Positions 1-10,990 of a stretch of DNA of 64,000 nt are shown here, piece after piece. The notes under the pieces are model-generated. The model was not told the DNA's origin. It did not search any database and worked only from the letters and a program-made list of their open reading frames with translations. This DNA comes from Paraphaeosphaeria minitans (Eukaryota > Ascomycota > Dothideomycetes > Pleosporales > Didymosphaeriaceae): contig WJXW01000007.1 in NCBI GenBank assembly GCA_015832175.1, positions 124,001 through 188,000 of the forward strand. The letters run 5' to 3'. Positions within the stretch are counted from its first letter, which is position 1. The number at the start of each line of letters is the position of its first letter. The translations under genes and the position numbers were made by a program.

Positions 1-3000
1 ATAGCAACGCATCGTGGCTCAGGGATGATCAAGAACGCTCTTCACTATGGTGGGCCGCTGGTGCGGGTAACGAAGAAGTTGTGAAAGAATTTTTGAAGAG
101 TTCTGATTTGAAGGAAAAGATCGCGAGCGATTTCCGGCAAGAGGCTTACCCCATGGACTCCAGCACGCTTTCCGAGGCTTGCCCAATTACCATTGCCTGT
201 AAGGGTAGACATATCGAGGTCACAAGATTACTCGTTGAGAAAGCTGTTCAGAGTCTGTGTTCCTCCGATGATCCCAGCTCCAATGCTATTTCCCAACCTT
301 TCGATTACTGGTTGAGAATAGTAGCAGCTTATGGCATTGTGCCTTTGATGGAAACGTTACTAAGGACGGGTTACATTTCCCACCCGGAGACCACCCTCAG
401 CACGCCACTTTGTACAGCTGCAGCTTTCGGATGGGTGGATGCAGTAGCCTTTCTCTTGCTAGAAGGCGCGGACCGAAATTCACGTGACTTACAAGGCGAA
501 ACAGCGTTACTCCTGAGCATTAAAAATCGAAATGCTAGAGTTGTCGAATTACTGATCAATGCAGGAGCGGACATACAACTCTGCAGTATATCAGGAGACA
601 GTTCGGTTGGACTGGCCAATAAGGCGGGTAGCGTGGCAATCCTAGGGATGCTTTCCCGGGCAGGTGACGAAGGTCCACTTGCTGAACGTCTAGAGGATGT
701 CAAGGAAGAAGTGGATCGCCAATTTAAAGCAACCGTCGTTTTATTCAAGAACACGATTACCGCCCCGGTTTTCCACCTTGTACCGATGGACGAGTTGTTA
801 CATAAACCAAATTTGCCAGCGATTGAGAGAACGAAATCCTCCATTAGCTGGATACATCTTCCGGCCAACAATATGCGATGGGTGGAGTTGCTTATGGTGA
901 CGATCTATAAGAAGCCTACAAAAGCTCACAACATCTTGAGTGCTGAACGATGGGTGCGCCGGCAACATCTTGGCGCAAGTGGGAAGCCCTACGCTAGATT
1001 CATGCATCCACATTGTCAATTTTTTTACAAAACGGATGTTTCATCAGAAGGCGATCCTCAACAGATGGCACCGTCGTCCCAAGACTTGGTATTATTCATC
1101 CCCTACCTCCACTGGGATTTCAATCGGTCAGAACCACAACCAAATGGCGATTTGGGATCACACAAATATCCGACCAGTCTAGCCACAACGGAGCATGAGG
1201 AGCTGAAGCGTGTATACCTAAGTAAGTCACACCACTCACTGCATGTTCGACGCACGCTCAGCTACTACTACCACTACCACTCCACCGATGCCGCCGACAC
1301 CCACAACCTCAATCAAGTTGCCTCGATTTTCCAGACAAACAAGAGACTTCCGGTCAACATCGTCAGTATGGTAGACCAGCTGTGGCTATGGGTCTTGAAA
1401 GATGAACCAGGCACCCCAGAAATCGTGATCTCCTGTTTCCCCAACGTCCAAAACGGCCCCAAAACGATTGATCACGCAGATCGATATGACCGTACTGATG
1501 TACTCGAGAACATCAAAAGGTACCTGCTGAGAAACCCTGGGATTATCACTTGCGCGTATGATCTCGCAGGCATAATCGCTGCGAAGTTCTCCCATAACTA
1601 TTTTAATTCGTCCAGTACGCTTGATTTCAGCAAACTACACAAGGACATACAGATCTCAGAGATGTATGAGGAGGTGATTAGAGACCTAGTAAGTCACTCA
1701 TGTTCTTCATCTGTGGACTTCGAGCGGACTATTTGCTTTGAGTCTACCTTGATGTGGCACACTCCGATCGCTCAGTGTCCTGATATCCCCATACCTACTA
1801 AATATGGTTGCCAGACACAAAAAGAAAGCGCAGCTTTCGAACTTTTCCGCTCCAAGTTGAGGAGCAAACACGACAAAGATGAGATAGCCGAAATCACGAG
1901 CGAGATCCAATTAATGTCTCAAGCCAAGCTTGTACTCGACGAGCTAAACATGATGAAGTTTCTGTTTGAGACACAGAAAAAGGAATTTCGTTATTTACGC
2001 GACAAGTTGCCGCCAACGGACTCTGGATCAGGTATTCTATCACATCCGCCAGAGACCACGGCAAACGAAGAAAACCATACGGTGACTGCTGACCTGCGCG
2101 GTATGGACGTGAAAGCTGGTAATAATTTGGTCTCGGATTTGAACGGCCAGAAGGTGGGCGGTGTTGAGGATTCAGTATGCTCACCAAATGTCGATAGTGT
2201 TCAGGCAAGTAACGATGTTGGAGACGATTATGATGCGCATTTGGGGAGAACTACCACGAACTACAGCAGATCCTTTTTGAATTGGCGTCCAAGAGATGTA
2301 CGACTTGGTGCAATATGGACGCAGCGCCGAGACGGTTTATTGCTTAACTATGTCTACCGTAGCATCGAAGACATCAACGGGATGATGGACCGTACAAACC
2401 GAGCGTACAAGTCGGTAAGTGCTTCATCCGCGTTTCTCATCAACAAGAAAACTTACCAGGCATAGTTGAATGCGCTCGTTGATCTAAAACTCAAGCACAA
2501 TACTGTTATCGAGTCTCGGAAAACTTTGAACTTGACACATAGCATAAATGAGTCCACAGCACAAACACAGAGCTCGATCGAGCAGACGACCAAGTTGGCC
2601 GAGAAAGCCGACAAGGAAGGCAGCACCATACTGGTGTTCACCATTGTGACGATAATCTTTGTGAGTGCATCTACTCCGAGTTAGTATATCAGTATGTTGA
2701 CTTGACTCGCAGCTCCCGATGTCTTTCATGGCCACTATGTTCCAGATAGATATTCGCCAGTACAAAAAGTCTGGAGGTCAACTAGATCTTGGCTACGTCG
2801 CTGCAATCATATGTAAGGGACTCTTCTTTTCCGACAGGCCGCCATGCTCAAAGAGACTCAGTCCCAATATCCATCTCCATTTCAGCTCTGCTCATCTGGG
2901 CTGCGCTCAAGGCCAGTTATGTTGAACGAATTCTGTCACGTATATATGGCAAGAGTGACTTTCATGCGGTCGAGAGAGCCGTAACCACGTCTTACGCTGC

Positions 3001-3058
3001 ATCGACATTGGCAGCCGCCCCGGCCCAACGCCAACTGAAAGAGCTGAAAGAAGTGTAA
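1..3058 (+). CDS. Ankyrin-repeat protein with C-terminal CorA-like membrane domain (5' partial)
   Basis: The frame is open at the left edge, so the start lies outside the window. Exons by splice signals are <3-2414, 2466-2660, 2713-2812 and 2862-3058, and all phases agree. The visible N-terminal third has ankyrin-type helices (for example TPLCTAAAFGWVDAVAFLLL and GETALLLSIKNRNARVVELL). The middle has the block LHVRRTLSYYYHYH and then MVDQLWLWVL with ISCFPNVQ, which I associate with fungal CorA-like proteins. A helical, coiled-coil-prone stretch around LDELNMMKFLFETQKKEFRYL leads into two membrane segments, ILVFTIVTIIFLPMSFMATMF and the ISISISALLIWAALKASY region, near the C-terminus as in CorA/ZntB proteins. 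Fungal ankyrin-CorA proteins are common but uncharacterised. The GMN selectivity motif of true Mg2+ channels is absent: LPMSFMATMF occupies that place. Metal transport should therefore not be assumed. Confidence 0.85.
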
Positions 3059-4118
3059 TTTTCGTTGAGAATACACCGGTAACCGTCTGGAGATCGTTGT
3101 TTTGTATCAGTATTACTTGGGTGGAGGTCATCCTACGCAGATCATGCTCTCATAGATATATATATTCAAATTTCACGTGTTCAGTAGTTGCACGGGTGGA
3201 GCCCTTGCCCGCAAATTCCTCGTACTGACTTGGGGAATCGTTTCGAGATTTCATCAATTCCAGCAAGAGGTAAACTCGTCTCCAAGAGAAGAAATCTGGG
3301 CTCTTCGCTGTGCAGGGCAAAATGGTACAGAAGTGTAAGACAGACGCCCAAAAGCGCCTTCCAAGGCCTTGTTCAAGCACATAATCAGGGTATTTTAAAA
3401 CGTTACCCCTCGTTGTCGCGGGTTCGTAGGTAGAAAAACGTTCACACCAAACGACCCAACACCTCTCTAGGAGGAGTCACAAATTCGGGAGAACCAGCAT
3501 GAAACCCGTCTATCCTCATCGATAACCCGTCATTAAGAGCTTGCTTTTGGTCGTCGTATCTCACAGTAGAAAAACGGTCATAGCGACACAGTAGGTAGGT
3601 AGGTACACCGTTGCGGCCTAGCGTTCTTCAAAATCTCCGAGAATCTCCGAGTTTCATCGCCTCGCGCGAAGAGCACACGACCTCCGACCACACTTATTTA
3701 TCTCCTCAGACTCACGACGACACCCCTCCCGAATGACTCACGCTCCCTAAACATGCAAAAAGCGCCCTGTTCACACTCACAGCACTCGGTGTTGCGTTTG
3801 GCGCTTCAGCAATGACGTATGATTTCAAAGCAACGATTACAAAACGTCCGTGCGCACTCCACCAAAGGTTGGTGTAAGCAGACGTTGTGCATAATGCTGG
3901 TCTGGTTTTGTAAGTCTGATGAGAATGGATGAAAGGATTCAATCATGGGGTTGTATAAAAGGGAAAGGACGTGGCGGGCGAAAAAGGCATTGTCGACGAC
4001 ATTCGCAAAAGACTGGACTGAACACACAGCTTTCTGACAACGATTACGAATATTTTGATCCTCCAGCTTAAATCTGTTTTCGCAGGCCTCACTTCAACGA
4101 AAGAAATATAATTTCAAG
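3059..4118. other. Intergenic, no gene seen
   Basis: This holds the 3' flank of the ankyrin/CorA gene and the presumed promoter and leader of the SRR1-like gene. A short run of TAGG units lies at about 3593-3606. I found no convincing ORF, tRNA or inverted repeat. Confidence 0.6.
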
Positions 4119-4862
4119 ATGTCAATGGCTGTGGCAGAACCCAACACCGCACTCCCCTCAAGACCTCGTCGGCAAACCCAAGCAAAACCATCGCGAGATT
4201 TGTACCGTCTGATGGCCCAACTTGCCGACTTGGAGTCCAGCTATGCCACCTCCAATTTCGCGAAGAACATCGAAAAGCAACTCTTGTTTCTCACAAAATC
4301 CACCACAACCTCGTTCGGACGCATCGTCTCTCTCGGCCTCGGTTCCCTTTCCAGCACCGAAAGAGGCCAAACACGGCGTCTGAAACAACTTGCTCTCCTC
4401 CTTGCGATACAAAACACACTGCAAAAACAAACAAAAGCACCAATAGAAGTCTACGCCCAGGATCCCACCTTCACGAAGCAGGACGAAGCACTATTGAGGA
4501 GCCTCGGCATTCAAATATTACGAACAGCATCTGGATCGTCTCTCGGCGAAGCCGCAGACGTGATTGATGCGTCCACGCTGATATACTCGCCCTTCCTGAC
4601 GCTGGAAGCATACGAAAAACTGCTAGTAGAGTCGAGACGGCCGGTGCAGTATGTGATCGGAGACGACTTTAACGCGCTGTTGGACAAGTGGCCGAAGTAC
4701 AGCGCGGAGCGGACGCAGGTGCAGAAAGTGGCGAAGGCGGCGCTGGGGCGGTATCGGAGGAAAGCCATCATGGGAGATGGGTTCTGGGAGGAAAGCGATG
4801 GCGCGTTCCCTATGGCAGTGTATGCGGCACAGAGTAGGGTAAATGAGAAGGCGAGGATATAG
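4119..4862 (+). CDS. SRR1-like domain protein
   Basis: Single-exon gene of 247 aa. The core matches the SRR1-like pattern in order: a glycine-rich strand IVSLGLGSLSSTERGQTRRLKQLALLL (residues about 69-95, here in parts), then DPTFTKQDEALLRSLGIQIL (about 113-132), then DASTLIYSPFLTLEAYEKLL (about 147-166). Plant SRR1 acts in light and clock signalling, and yeast and animal relatives have been linked to heme regulation. What the filamentous-fungal proteins do is not settled, so only the family is claimed. The ATG at 4119 follows an A-rich leader (TTTCAAG) and gives a basic, Pro/Arg-containing N-terminus of about 25 residues before the domain. An ATG six bases downstream is an equally good alternative start. 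Confidence 0.8.
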   Translation: MSMAVAEPNTALPSRPRRQTQAKPSRDLYRLMAQLADLESSYATSNFAKNIEKQLLFLTKSTTTSFGRIVSLGLGSLSSTERGQTRRLKQLALLLAIQNTLQKQTKAPIEVYAQDPTFTKQDEALLRSLGIQILRTASGSSLGEAADVIDASTLIYSPFLTLEAYEKLLVESRRPVQYVIGDDFNALLDKWPKYSAERTQVQKVAKAALGRYRRKAIMGDGFWEESDGAFPMAVYAAQSRVNEKARI

Positions 4863-5325
4863 AAGGTGCTGGCTGTGTGGTGTGATTTGAATTCGGAATA
4901 CCCAATAGAGCGAGATTTAATGTCAACTTTTTCAGTCCAGAAAAAATTGATGAACTGTCATGTAATGCTCTCGCGCGCATTTAATCGTGTTGCGGAGGTT
5001 TGGGATATAGGATGCAGTGTGAACGGAGTCCAAGAGATTAATGGAACAAGCCTATCACGTTCGACAAGAAATCAAGCCTCCTCGATAACGTTGGCGATCC
5101 AACAGAGTTGTTTTCCTACTGGTAACTGGCCAGAAAGGATTCCGTCGCGACGCCCACGCTGGCCGTCGTAACCTCGAACTGACAACTGAACCTGCCCACC
5201 TCCTAGCACTTTGAATTCTGAACACAGAACGATTCACTAGATCAGTAGGACCGAGTAAAAATGTCAGTCTCAGTCGCTTGAGAGCCGACTCCACTCACAT
5301 CCAGAGCAAGGCCTAGGAAAATGCC
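4863..5325. other. Intergenic, no gene seen
   Basis: Downstream flank of the SRR1-like gene and 3' flank of the minus-strand tRNA-Pro. Nothing else is recognisable. Confidence 0.5.
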
Positions 5326-5330
5326 AAAAA
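5326..5330 (-). terminator. Pol III terminator of tRNA-Pro
   Basis: On the minus strand a run of five T follows the tRNA 3' end after three bases, as expected for RNA polymerase III termination. Confidence 0.7.
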
Positions 5331-5369
5331 GATGGGTCTTACCGCGATTCGAACGCGGGGCCTCTCGCA

Positions 5370-5387
5370 AATGTGCTCAGGTAACAG
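5370..5387 (-). other. Canonical tRNA intron (after position 37)
   Basis: An 18-nt insertion between G37 and T38 of the anticodon loop, CTGTTACCTGAGCACATT. This is the normal position for eukaryotic tRNA introns cut by the tRNA splicing endonuclease. Confidence 0.85.
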
Positions 5388-5403
5388 CCCTAAGCGAGAA
5401 TCA

Positions 5404-5452
5404 CTGAACAATTGTTAGTTAATGTTGAGCTTATTGAAGCTGATGTACTTAC
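5404..5452 (-). other. Spliceosomal-type intron inside the tRNA-Pro D arm
   Basis: The 49-nt insert starts GTAAGTACAT, has AACTAACAATTGTTCAG at its 3' end (branch-like CTAAC about 10 nt before a CAG acceptor), and lies between nucleotides 21 and 22 of the tRNA. Its length equals that of mRNA introns elsewhere in this window (49 nt in the Zn2Cys6 gene, 49 and 51 nt in the ankyrin gene). A weak internal hairpin, AGCTT/AAGCT, is present. That the spliceosome removes it is inference; the motifs and their exact placement are directly visible. Confidence 0.75.
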
Positions 5453-5472
5453 TACCACTAGACCATAAGACC

Positions 5473-6145
5473 GGTGATCAGAAGATCTGATTGGTTGATG
5501 TTGAGAGAGATTAACGTGAAATACATATACCAGTGCAAAATGTAGAAAGGATTTGCGACGCAATCGGGGCTTTGGTCCTGCCGTGAAAATCTTGGTGCGT
5601 GGTGCGCGTGGTGGGCCGGCGCGGGAATTTACCCACACAACGGTGCGAGATATAGAAATAAACGGGTCCTCTAGCTTCAGCGACGCGCCACAACTTCCAC
5701 AATGGTTATTGCGTGGACGTGTGCACGCGGAAAGAGAACTGCTCAATCCGGATCGTAGACAGTATATTCAGTTGAATTATCTCCTGGTTAGCAACCGTGA
5801 ATTGCGGCTGCTGGGGCTTAGTGCCAATGGTCGCCCTTCCTGATAATACAAGACACCTTGTGTACCAGCAGGTTGCATGATTTCATGCTTTGCTTACTAT
5901 TCTCGACGTGAACTGAATCGCTTGACAAGTACACTGATTGCCTGAGTCCAAGTGTCGGAGCATGAGACGCTGGCCCGTGTCGCGTGAAGTTTCTGCACCC
6001 GGCCTTGACAGCGCCTTTTGTGGTAAATTTGCTTGACCAGATCATGTGAAAACATTTCGATGGACAGTATGAGTATGCTTTCAAAGTAAACTGCCAGCTA
6101 TATGTACAGCATGTTGCTCGGAAACGCTCATCAAATCACCGACTA
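5473..6145. other. Spacer between the two tRNA genes
   Basis: No ORF of interest and no repeat found. It contains the upstream flanks of both tRNA genes (divergent). Confidence 0.5.
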
Positions 6146-6249
6146 GCCCGGCTAGCTCAATCGGTAGAGCGTGAGACTCTTAAGTACACGATCTAACATC
6201 TCGATTACTCGGTATCTCAAGGTTGTGGGTTCGACCCCCACGTCGGGCT
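6146..6249 (+). tRNA. tRNA-Lys(CTT) with intron
   Basis: Acceptor GCCCGGC (6146-6152) pairs with GTCGGGC (6242-6248). D arm is GCTC-AATCGGTA-GAGC, anticodon stem TGAGA/TCTCA, anticodon CTT at 6179-6181, and T arm GTGGG-TTCGACC-CCCAC. A 31-nt intron (6183-6213) sits at the canonical place after position 37. The gene runs directly into a T-run. Confidence 0.93.
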
Positions 6250-6257
6250 TTTTTTTT
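6249..6257 (+). terminator. Pol III terminator of tRNA-Lys
   Basis: Run of nine T immediately after the acceptor stem; the first T serves as the discriminator position. Confidence 0.75.
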
Positions 6258-6509
6258 CTCTGCTGATGGTCAAATTCCTTGTTGTACACCAGACATGGAT
6301 TTCTCGGCTGTACGTTAGGACGAAGTTTTTGTGTCGCTGACTTGCGCACGCAAGACCGGTAGTGGGCATGCATCGAAACCAAGTATACGCCAATAAGCAT
6401 CACTGACCAGTGCTTGCCCACTCGCGGCCAAACAAAGTGTTGAAAATCGCATCCACCTCATTTTTTGACGCGAATTTGCAGACTCTCAATCTGAAATATT
6501 GTATGACAT

Positions 6510-7220
6510 CTAGATGTCCCATTCATCGTCGCTGCAATTCTCGTCCACGTCTTCCATAGATATTTTCAAAACATCTGCCTGGTAACATGAGCTCACTGCC
6601 AACACTTCGCGCCATTTCATCAAGTAGGGCTGTTTCCACAAATCCAGGTCCCAGTAGAAGATGTCGTCCTGTCGATCGACCGCATCTTTGAATTCGGCCA
6701 AGCAGGGCAGAAGTTCTTCTGTTGCCCACGCATCAGCGAAATTTGGGCTGCCTGCCTCAACGTCATATGGAGTGATCTTGTAATTCAGCTCTTGCTCTGA
6801 GAGGTCCCATACGTAAGGTTCCTCGCCTTCAAACAGTAGATTTGGGTTTCGGTATAGCCGGACCATGAATTGATTAGCTTCCTCAATCGCTCCTGGTAAA
6901 GCGCCTGTCGGTTCCATGGCTTCGCCATAAGTTCCGGGTTCACACGGCTCTAGGTGTGATTTCCTGTTTCGCGATTGCAACTTCGTTCAGCACGCCTTAA
7001 AAAATTCATCTTGGCGATGTCCTATCGCAACTGGGTCTGTTGGGCCCATTGCTTGCCCAGGAAATAACGCATATCTTGACTGTACTTCCATTCTTCGGCA
7101 TTTTGGTGAATACAGTCGCACTTCTCGCGGAGATGTACTGCCAGTAGGTTGAACTTGTTTGATTAAACGTCGAACCAATGTTTCTGCTGTGACAAAAGAA
7201 TGGCAGAGCAGGTACAAATG
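6510..7220 (-). CDS. Hypothetical protein, structure uncertain
   Basis: The safest coding part is 6510-6917 (ATG at 6917 in a good context, 135 aa). It is acidic, contains NQFMVRLYRNPNLLFEGEEP and WREVLAVSSCYQADVLKI, and ends in a D/E-rich tail DDEWDI. The same frame is also open upstream (7220-6990) with a plausible sequence, interrupted only by a TGA at 6989-6987. A 51-nt in-frame intron from about 7032 to 6981 (GTTGCG donor, ACGAAG acceptor, GCTGAAC as a poor branch site) would remove that stop, but its signals are weak. No family recognised. Alternatives are a 135-aa protein alone, or a gene broken by a stop. Confidence 0.4.
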
Positions 7221-9027
7221 CTATCGGCAGCTCATGCATTCAAGAGTACAGTTGGCCTCTCAAACTCGATACACGAAATCGGATCAAAAGTGTTACAGAA
7301 AATGAACGCATAAACTGCGATGTCGAATGGTTCCTAGTGCTGATTTGTGGCAAACCTGAGGCCATCTACCTATAGGTATACAGGCGGTGCATCTACAAAT
7401 GTGCGGCAAGCTGAGGCAGTGGCAAAACAGTGGTTGGGATCTTCGTTACTCCTGACGATTGTTGTGCATCAGAGCCTCGGTTAGGTAGAAGCGAATGTGG
7501 AATCCGGATCCCACGACCATGGAGTATGGGCGCGAACGTGTTGGGATATGGAGAAGATTTCGACGATTGACCCCACTGGGCTGCCGTAATCGAGGCGGGA
7601 TGCGACTCGCGCGTATGCGTCCCGGGAGCGCGGAGCCATAACCCAAGGAAGGCATATCGACGCTACGTAGGGTCTGTCGCTGGCAGACATACCCACCAAG
7701 GTGAAACTGTTCATACATTCGAGAAACCGTTCGCGAGCAGTTCATGCACGTCCGGACAAAGATGGGAGGTCCATTTGTTGGATGGAATCGCTGCGTCATC
7801 CCACATGGAAGGAGCAACCCTCTGCGCCTTCCTGCCCAGCGGGACGGACGCTGGTAGCCGACAACGAACACCTGACACGTACACCAACACCAACACCAAC
7901 ACCTACACCGACACCAGCACGTATACATACACCTACACCTACGCCTACGCCTGCGCTGTTGGCCTCTTGGGCCTCGCTCTCCGCGCCCCCTCCTCGCTCT
8001 GCCTTTGCGCCGTTCACTTCCTCTCGCTCACGCTTCTCTGCGATGTGAAGCTCAACGCCTCTCGAGCCGCGGCTGCATGCCCGATCGCTATTGGTCCATT
8101 AGACCCCGAGATGCGCGGCGGCAGAACCGCGTAATTCCAAATCGCATCAAGCCCGCGTTTTCGCTCAAGCCCCAGGATCGGAGACACGGTGGAGCTCATC
8201 GGAGACCGCCAGTCGCCTTTTCACCGGTCCGCAGCAGCCTTGCACACGCCTGTGTGTGTGCGTGTCACGACTCACTCTGTGAATGCCATCGCAGGGCGCG
8301 CTGTCTGGCCCATTCGTACCACTCTCGGACCATGATTGCGCGACATCGCTCGCGGCTATGTAGTATGTACGATGCGGCTGCACATCAGTCCGAGTGATCA
8401 GCCAGCCCCGGACGGGAGCGGGGATTAACGGCATAATGTGTACCTACCGACGAGCCTGCTCTGTCGGTGCGCGGCGCAGATGACGATGAACAAAACAGGG
8501 CTGTCTCCTGCAGCATCTGACCTGTTCTGCCCACGCCAGGTTGCACGCCCATACAGCTATGTGTGCTCTCCATAAACACTACCGCCCATCGTTGCCCAAG
8601 CAGGTCAGTTGCAAGCATTCGTTGTCTCACGACTTCCGACCACCCCATATTATAGGCCCCGCTAGGGTTATCGACTGTATTTCGGCGGCCGATTGTTCAT
8701 CTGCCGGCTACCCGATGTTTACAAAGTGACATCGGCGGTGCTGTACGCTAAGCTTCTTTTCGGGCGGAACCATACTGCCGAATCCTCGGGTAGCAGGCGT
8801 GCCATCCAAGATCCTGTTTGTCGTATGCGCTTTTCTGACACTGCATGGAACCTTTCAGACTGCTTAGTGTATTTGTGTCCTACCTAGCTGGTACGCCTAC
8901 GCGTCTTCCATACTTGGTGGCCATTCATCACGCGTTGTCCTCACAAATCCGACTCCGTCTTGGCATCATCGGACTTCCCCACCAGTCCGCGGCGGGCGAT
9001 TCCACGCCTTCCCACTCCATCATCACA
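7221..9027. other. Gene-poor stretch, simple repeats
   Basis: Apart from the hexamer-like repeat at 7879-7955 there is no recognisable feature. Short ORFs on both strands across 7450-8650 are Arg/Ser/Cys-rich and look like chance frames in C-rich DNA. The right end is presumably the promoter and leader of the Zn2Cys6 gene. Confidence 0.5.
7879..7955. repeat. ACCAAC/ACCTAC microsatellite
   Basis: Degenerate tandem units of six bases (ACCAAC, ACCTAC, GCCTAC) on the plus strand. Confidence 0.85.
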
Positions 9028-10990
9028 ATGGAGGCAAGAGAGGGAAGGATAGGGAACGCGTTCGCCTGTGAACGCTGTCGAAAACACAAGGTTCGATGCG
9101 TGCCGTCCGAAGCTGCAGGCATCTGCCAAAGGTTTGTACTACTGGTACCTCTCGTATACTTCCGAATTGACACGTGCTAGATGCCAAAAGGCTCGCGTCG
9201 AATGTATCGAACATGTTGCTCGACGGAGACCAGCAAAACCAAAGATGGTGGTACAACCGACGAACAAGGTTGTTGAGATGGAAAAGAGGATTGAGAAGCT
9301 ACACGCCATCGTCACGTCCACTACAGCACCAAGCGTGGCGAGTTCTACGCCGTCGTCTACCTTACCACCTACAGCGACCATCCCATCCCAGTCCGTAGAG
9401 CTTTCGCGACGCACCTCAACGCCGGCACCCATCGTCTCATCTGCACCTCCCTTGCCAATCGTCAAAACACCAATCCTCCCGAACCCTGGCTCCACGCCCG
9501 AATCAGCATTGTCCTTCTGGGAGTCTATGAATGATGCTGTGACCGGCCTCGGACGCCTGGATCCTGTTATTTGGTCCATCAGCATCATCCACATGCAATC
9601 ATTATTGGAAACGTACCGGTCGATGACCGAGTTTTTCCCGTTTGTACTACTGCCTAGAGAATGCTTCTGTGGCGACTTGATCCAGCAAAGGCCGATCTTC
9701 CTGTTTGCGGTACTTACTGTCGCGTCTTTTGACTCGTCTCAACTACAAGTCTCGCTCAGCAGAGAGTTTCGTAAGGTAGTCATGGTCAAGATGATGAAAG
9801 GAGAAAAGAGTCTTGATCTCCTGCAAGGTCTTCTTGTTTTCATAGCGTGGCATCATCACTATATGGACACACAAGCTGCTTCGGTGCACTTGCTTCTCCA
9901 GATATGTGTCGGTATCGCGGGCGACCTTGGCCTCGACAATATCCCATCTCGTTCGCGAAGTCCAGTGCAGAAAGATGATGTATGGCACAGAGAGGCGAAG
10001 AGAGCTTACTTGGGATGCTACTATCTCACATCAAGCCTCAGCCTGCTGGAGTCTGGCAGAACACGGAGCATGTCACATTCAAGTACCTTGCATATTTTTG
10101 CGAGAGAAATCGCCGACGCCTGGGAGTATCGATCTGATGCCATTGTGCCCATCCTTGTCGATATGTGCCAGTTCATGGAGGATGTGGAAGATACTTTCGG
10201 CCATCATTCGGAGCCTGCGCTTGTCACCAAGGCTCAGTTGAAGCGCCTGAGTGAGAAGTGGGATCATATGCAATCTGCGACCAAAGCGCAGGCAAACGAC
10301 TACCGTGAGCTTATTCCTCCCATTTATGCATCACGCTAATATAGTCCAGGAACGCTGCGATGGATCCAGCTAGTAGCCCGAACACACTTATACAAAGCCA
10401 CGGCCTCCCTCGACATATACGACCGAGACAGCATGCCATGGGTATCTGGATTTCAACTGTCGCAACGTATCACATGTCTCCGGTGCGTCGAGCAGTTCTT
10501 GGAGTACAGCCTCCAGCTTTCCAGTAGCGAGTATGAGCTATTGTCGATTACGGACTGGCTCGCACTGGTGGCTGGCTTGACCACGCTGGCCAAACTCGTT
10601 CTCCATACATCGGCAATGCCAGGATGGGACCCCATAGAGCTGCAGATCTCAAAGACTTTCGAGTACTTTCGCGATCAACTATCGACTCAGATGCCACGAC
10701 AAGACTCGCAAGATCACGGCGAGGATCTTTTTGAGCGATTTCGGCGCAATACAGCAATCATGAAAATGGCAGTCAAGGCCTCACCGGAAAGAAACAGCCC
10801 AAACGGGTCTACTTTCGAGCTGGCCACTGGCTCTGGAAGAACAGTTTCTCTTCTGCAAGAGTTGCCTCCGCTGAAACCTAATGGTGTATCGAATGACTCT
10901 GATCCGCTTCCTGCACCCTGGAAAGTCAGCCCGCAATTCGACATAAGCAGCCAGGAATTTCTTTGGAGGTTCATCAAGGGCTCCCTTTGA
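9028..10990 (+). CDS. Zn2Cys6 fungal transcription factor
   Basis: Exons 9028-9131, 9181-10304 and 10350-10990 (about 622 aa); the 49- and 45-nt introns keep phase. The first intron splits the binuclear zinc cluster: CERCRKHKVRC is in exon 1 and the second half, ICQRCQKARVEC, is completed by exon 2. This gives the C-x2-C-x6-C ... C-x2-C-x6-C arrangement with all six cysteines. A basic linker, then VVEMEKRIEKLHAIV as a short dimerising helix, then a Ser/Thr/Pro-rich stretch follow. The central region (LLQGLLVFIAWHHHYM, LLLQICVGIAGDLGLD, EAKRAYLGCYYLTSS) resembles the fungal transcription factor middle-homology region. It acts in the nucleus. Target genes cannot be inferred; no metabolic cluster adjoins it. 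Confidence 0.9.

Larger units (their letters stand above)
5334..5472 (-). tRNA. tRNA-Pro(AGG) with two introns, one of spliceosomal type
   Basis: Read on the minus strand from 5472. The acceptor arms GGTCTTA (5472-5466) and TAAGACC (5341-5335) pair perfectly, and the discriminator is C5334 as usual for tRNA-Pro. The anticodon stem CTCGC/GCGAG closes a loop TTAGGG..T with anticodon AGG at 5391-5389. The T arm is CCGCG-TTCGAAT-CGCGG. A canonical 18-nt intron lies after position 37 (5387-5370). A second insert of 49 nt (5452-5404) sits at the end of the D loop. With both removed the molecule is an orthodox tRNA-Pro, with TGGTCTAGTGGTATGATTCT across the D arm. The A box (TGGTCTAGTGG) lies wholly upstream of the D-arm insert and the B box is intact, so Pol III promotion should survive. 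Calling it a gene rather than a pseudogene rests on perfect arms and a T-run terminator. Confidence 0.9.

Noticed and set aside
7446..7928. 160-aa minus-strand frame with Cys/Trp/Arg start
   Set aside because: The first part is the translation of a microsatellite and the rest shows no domain.
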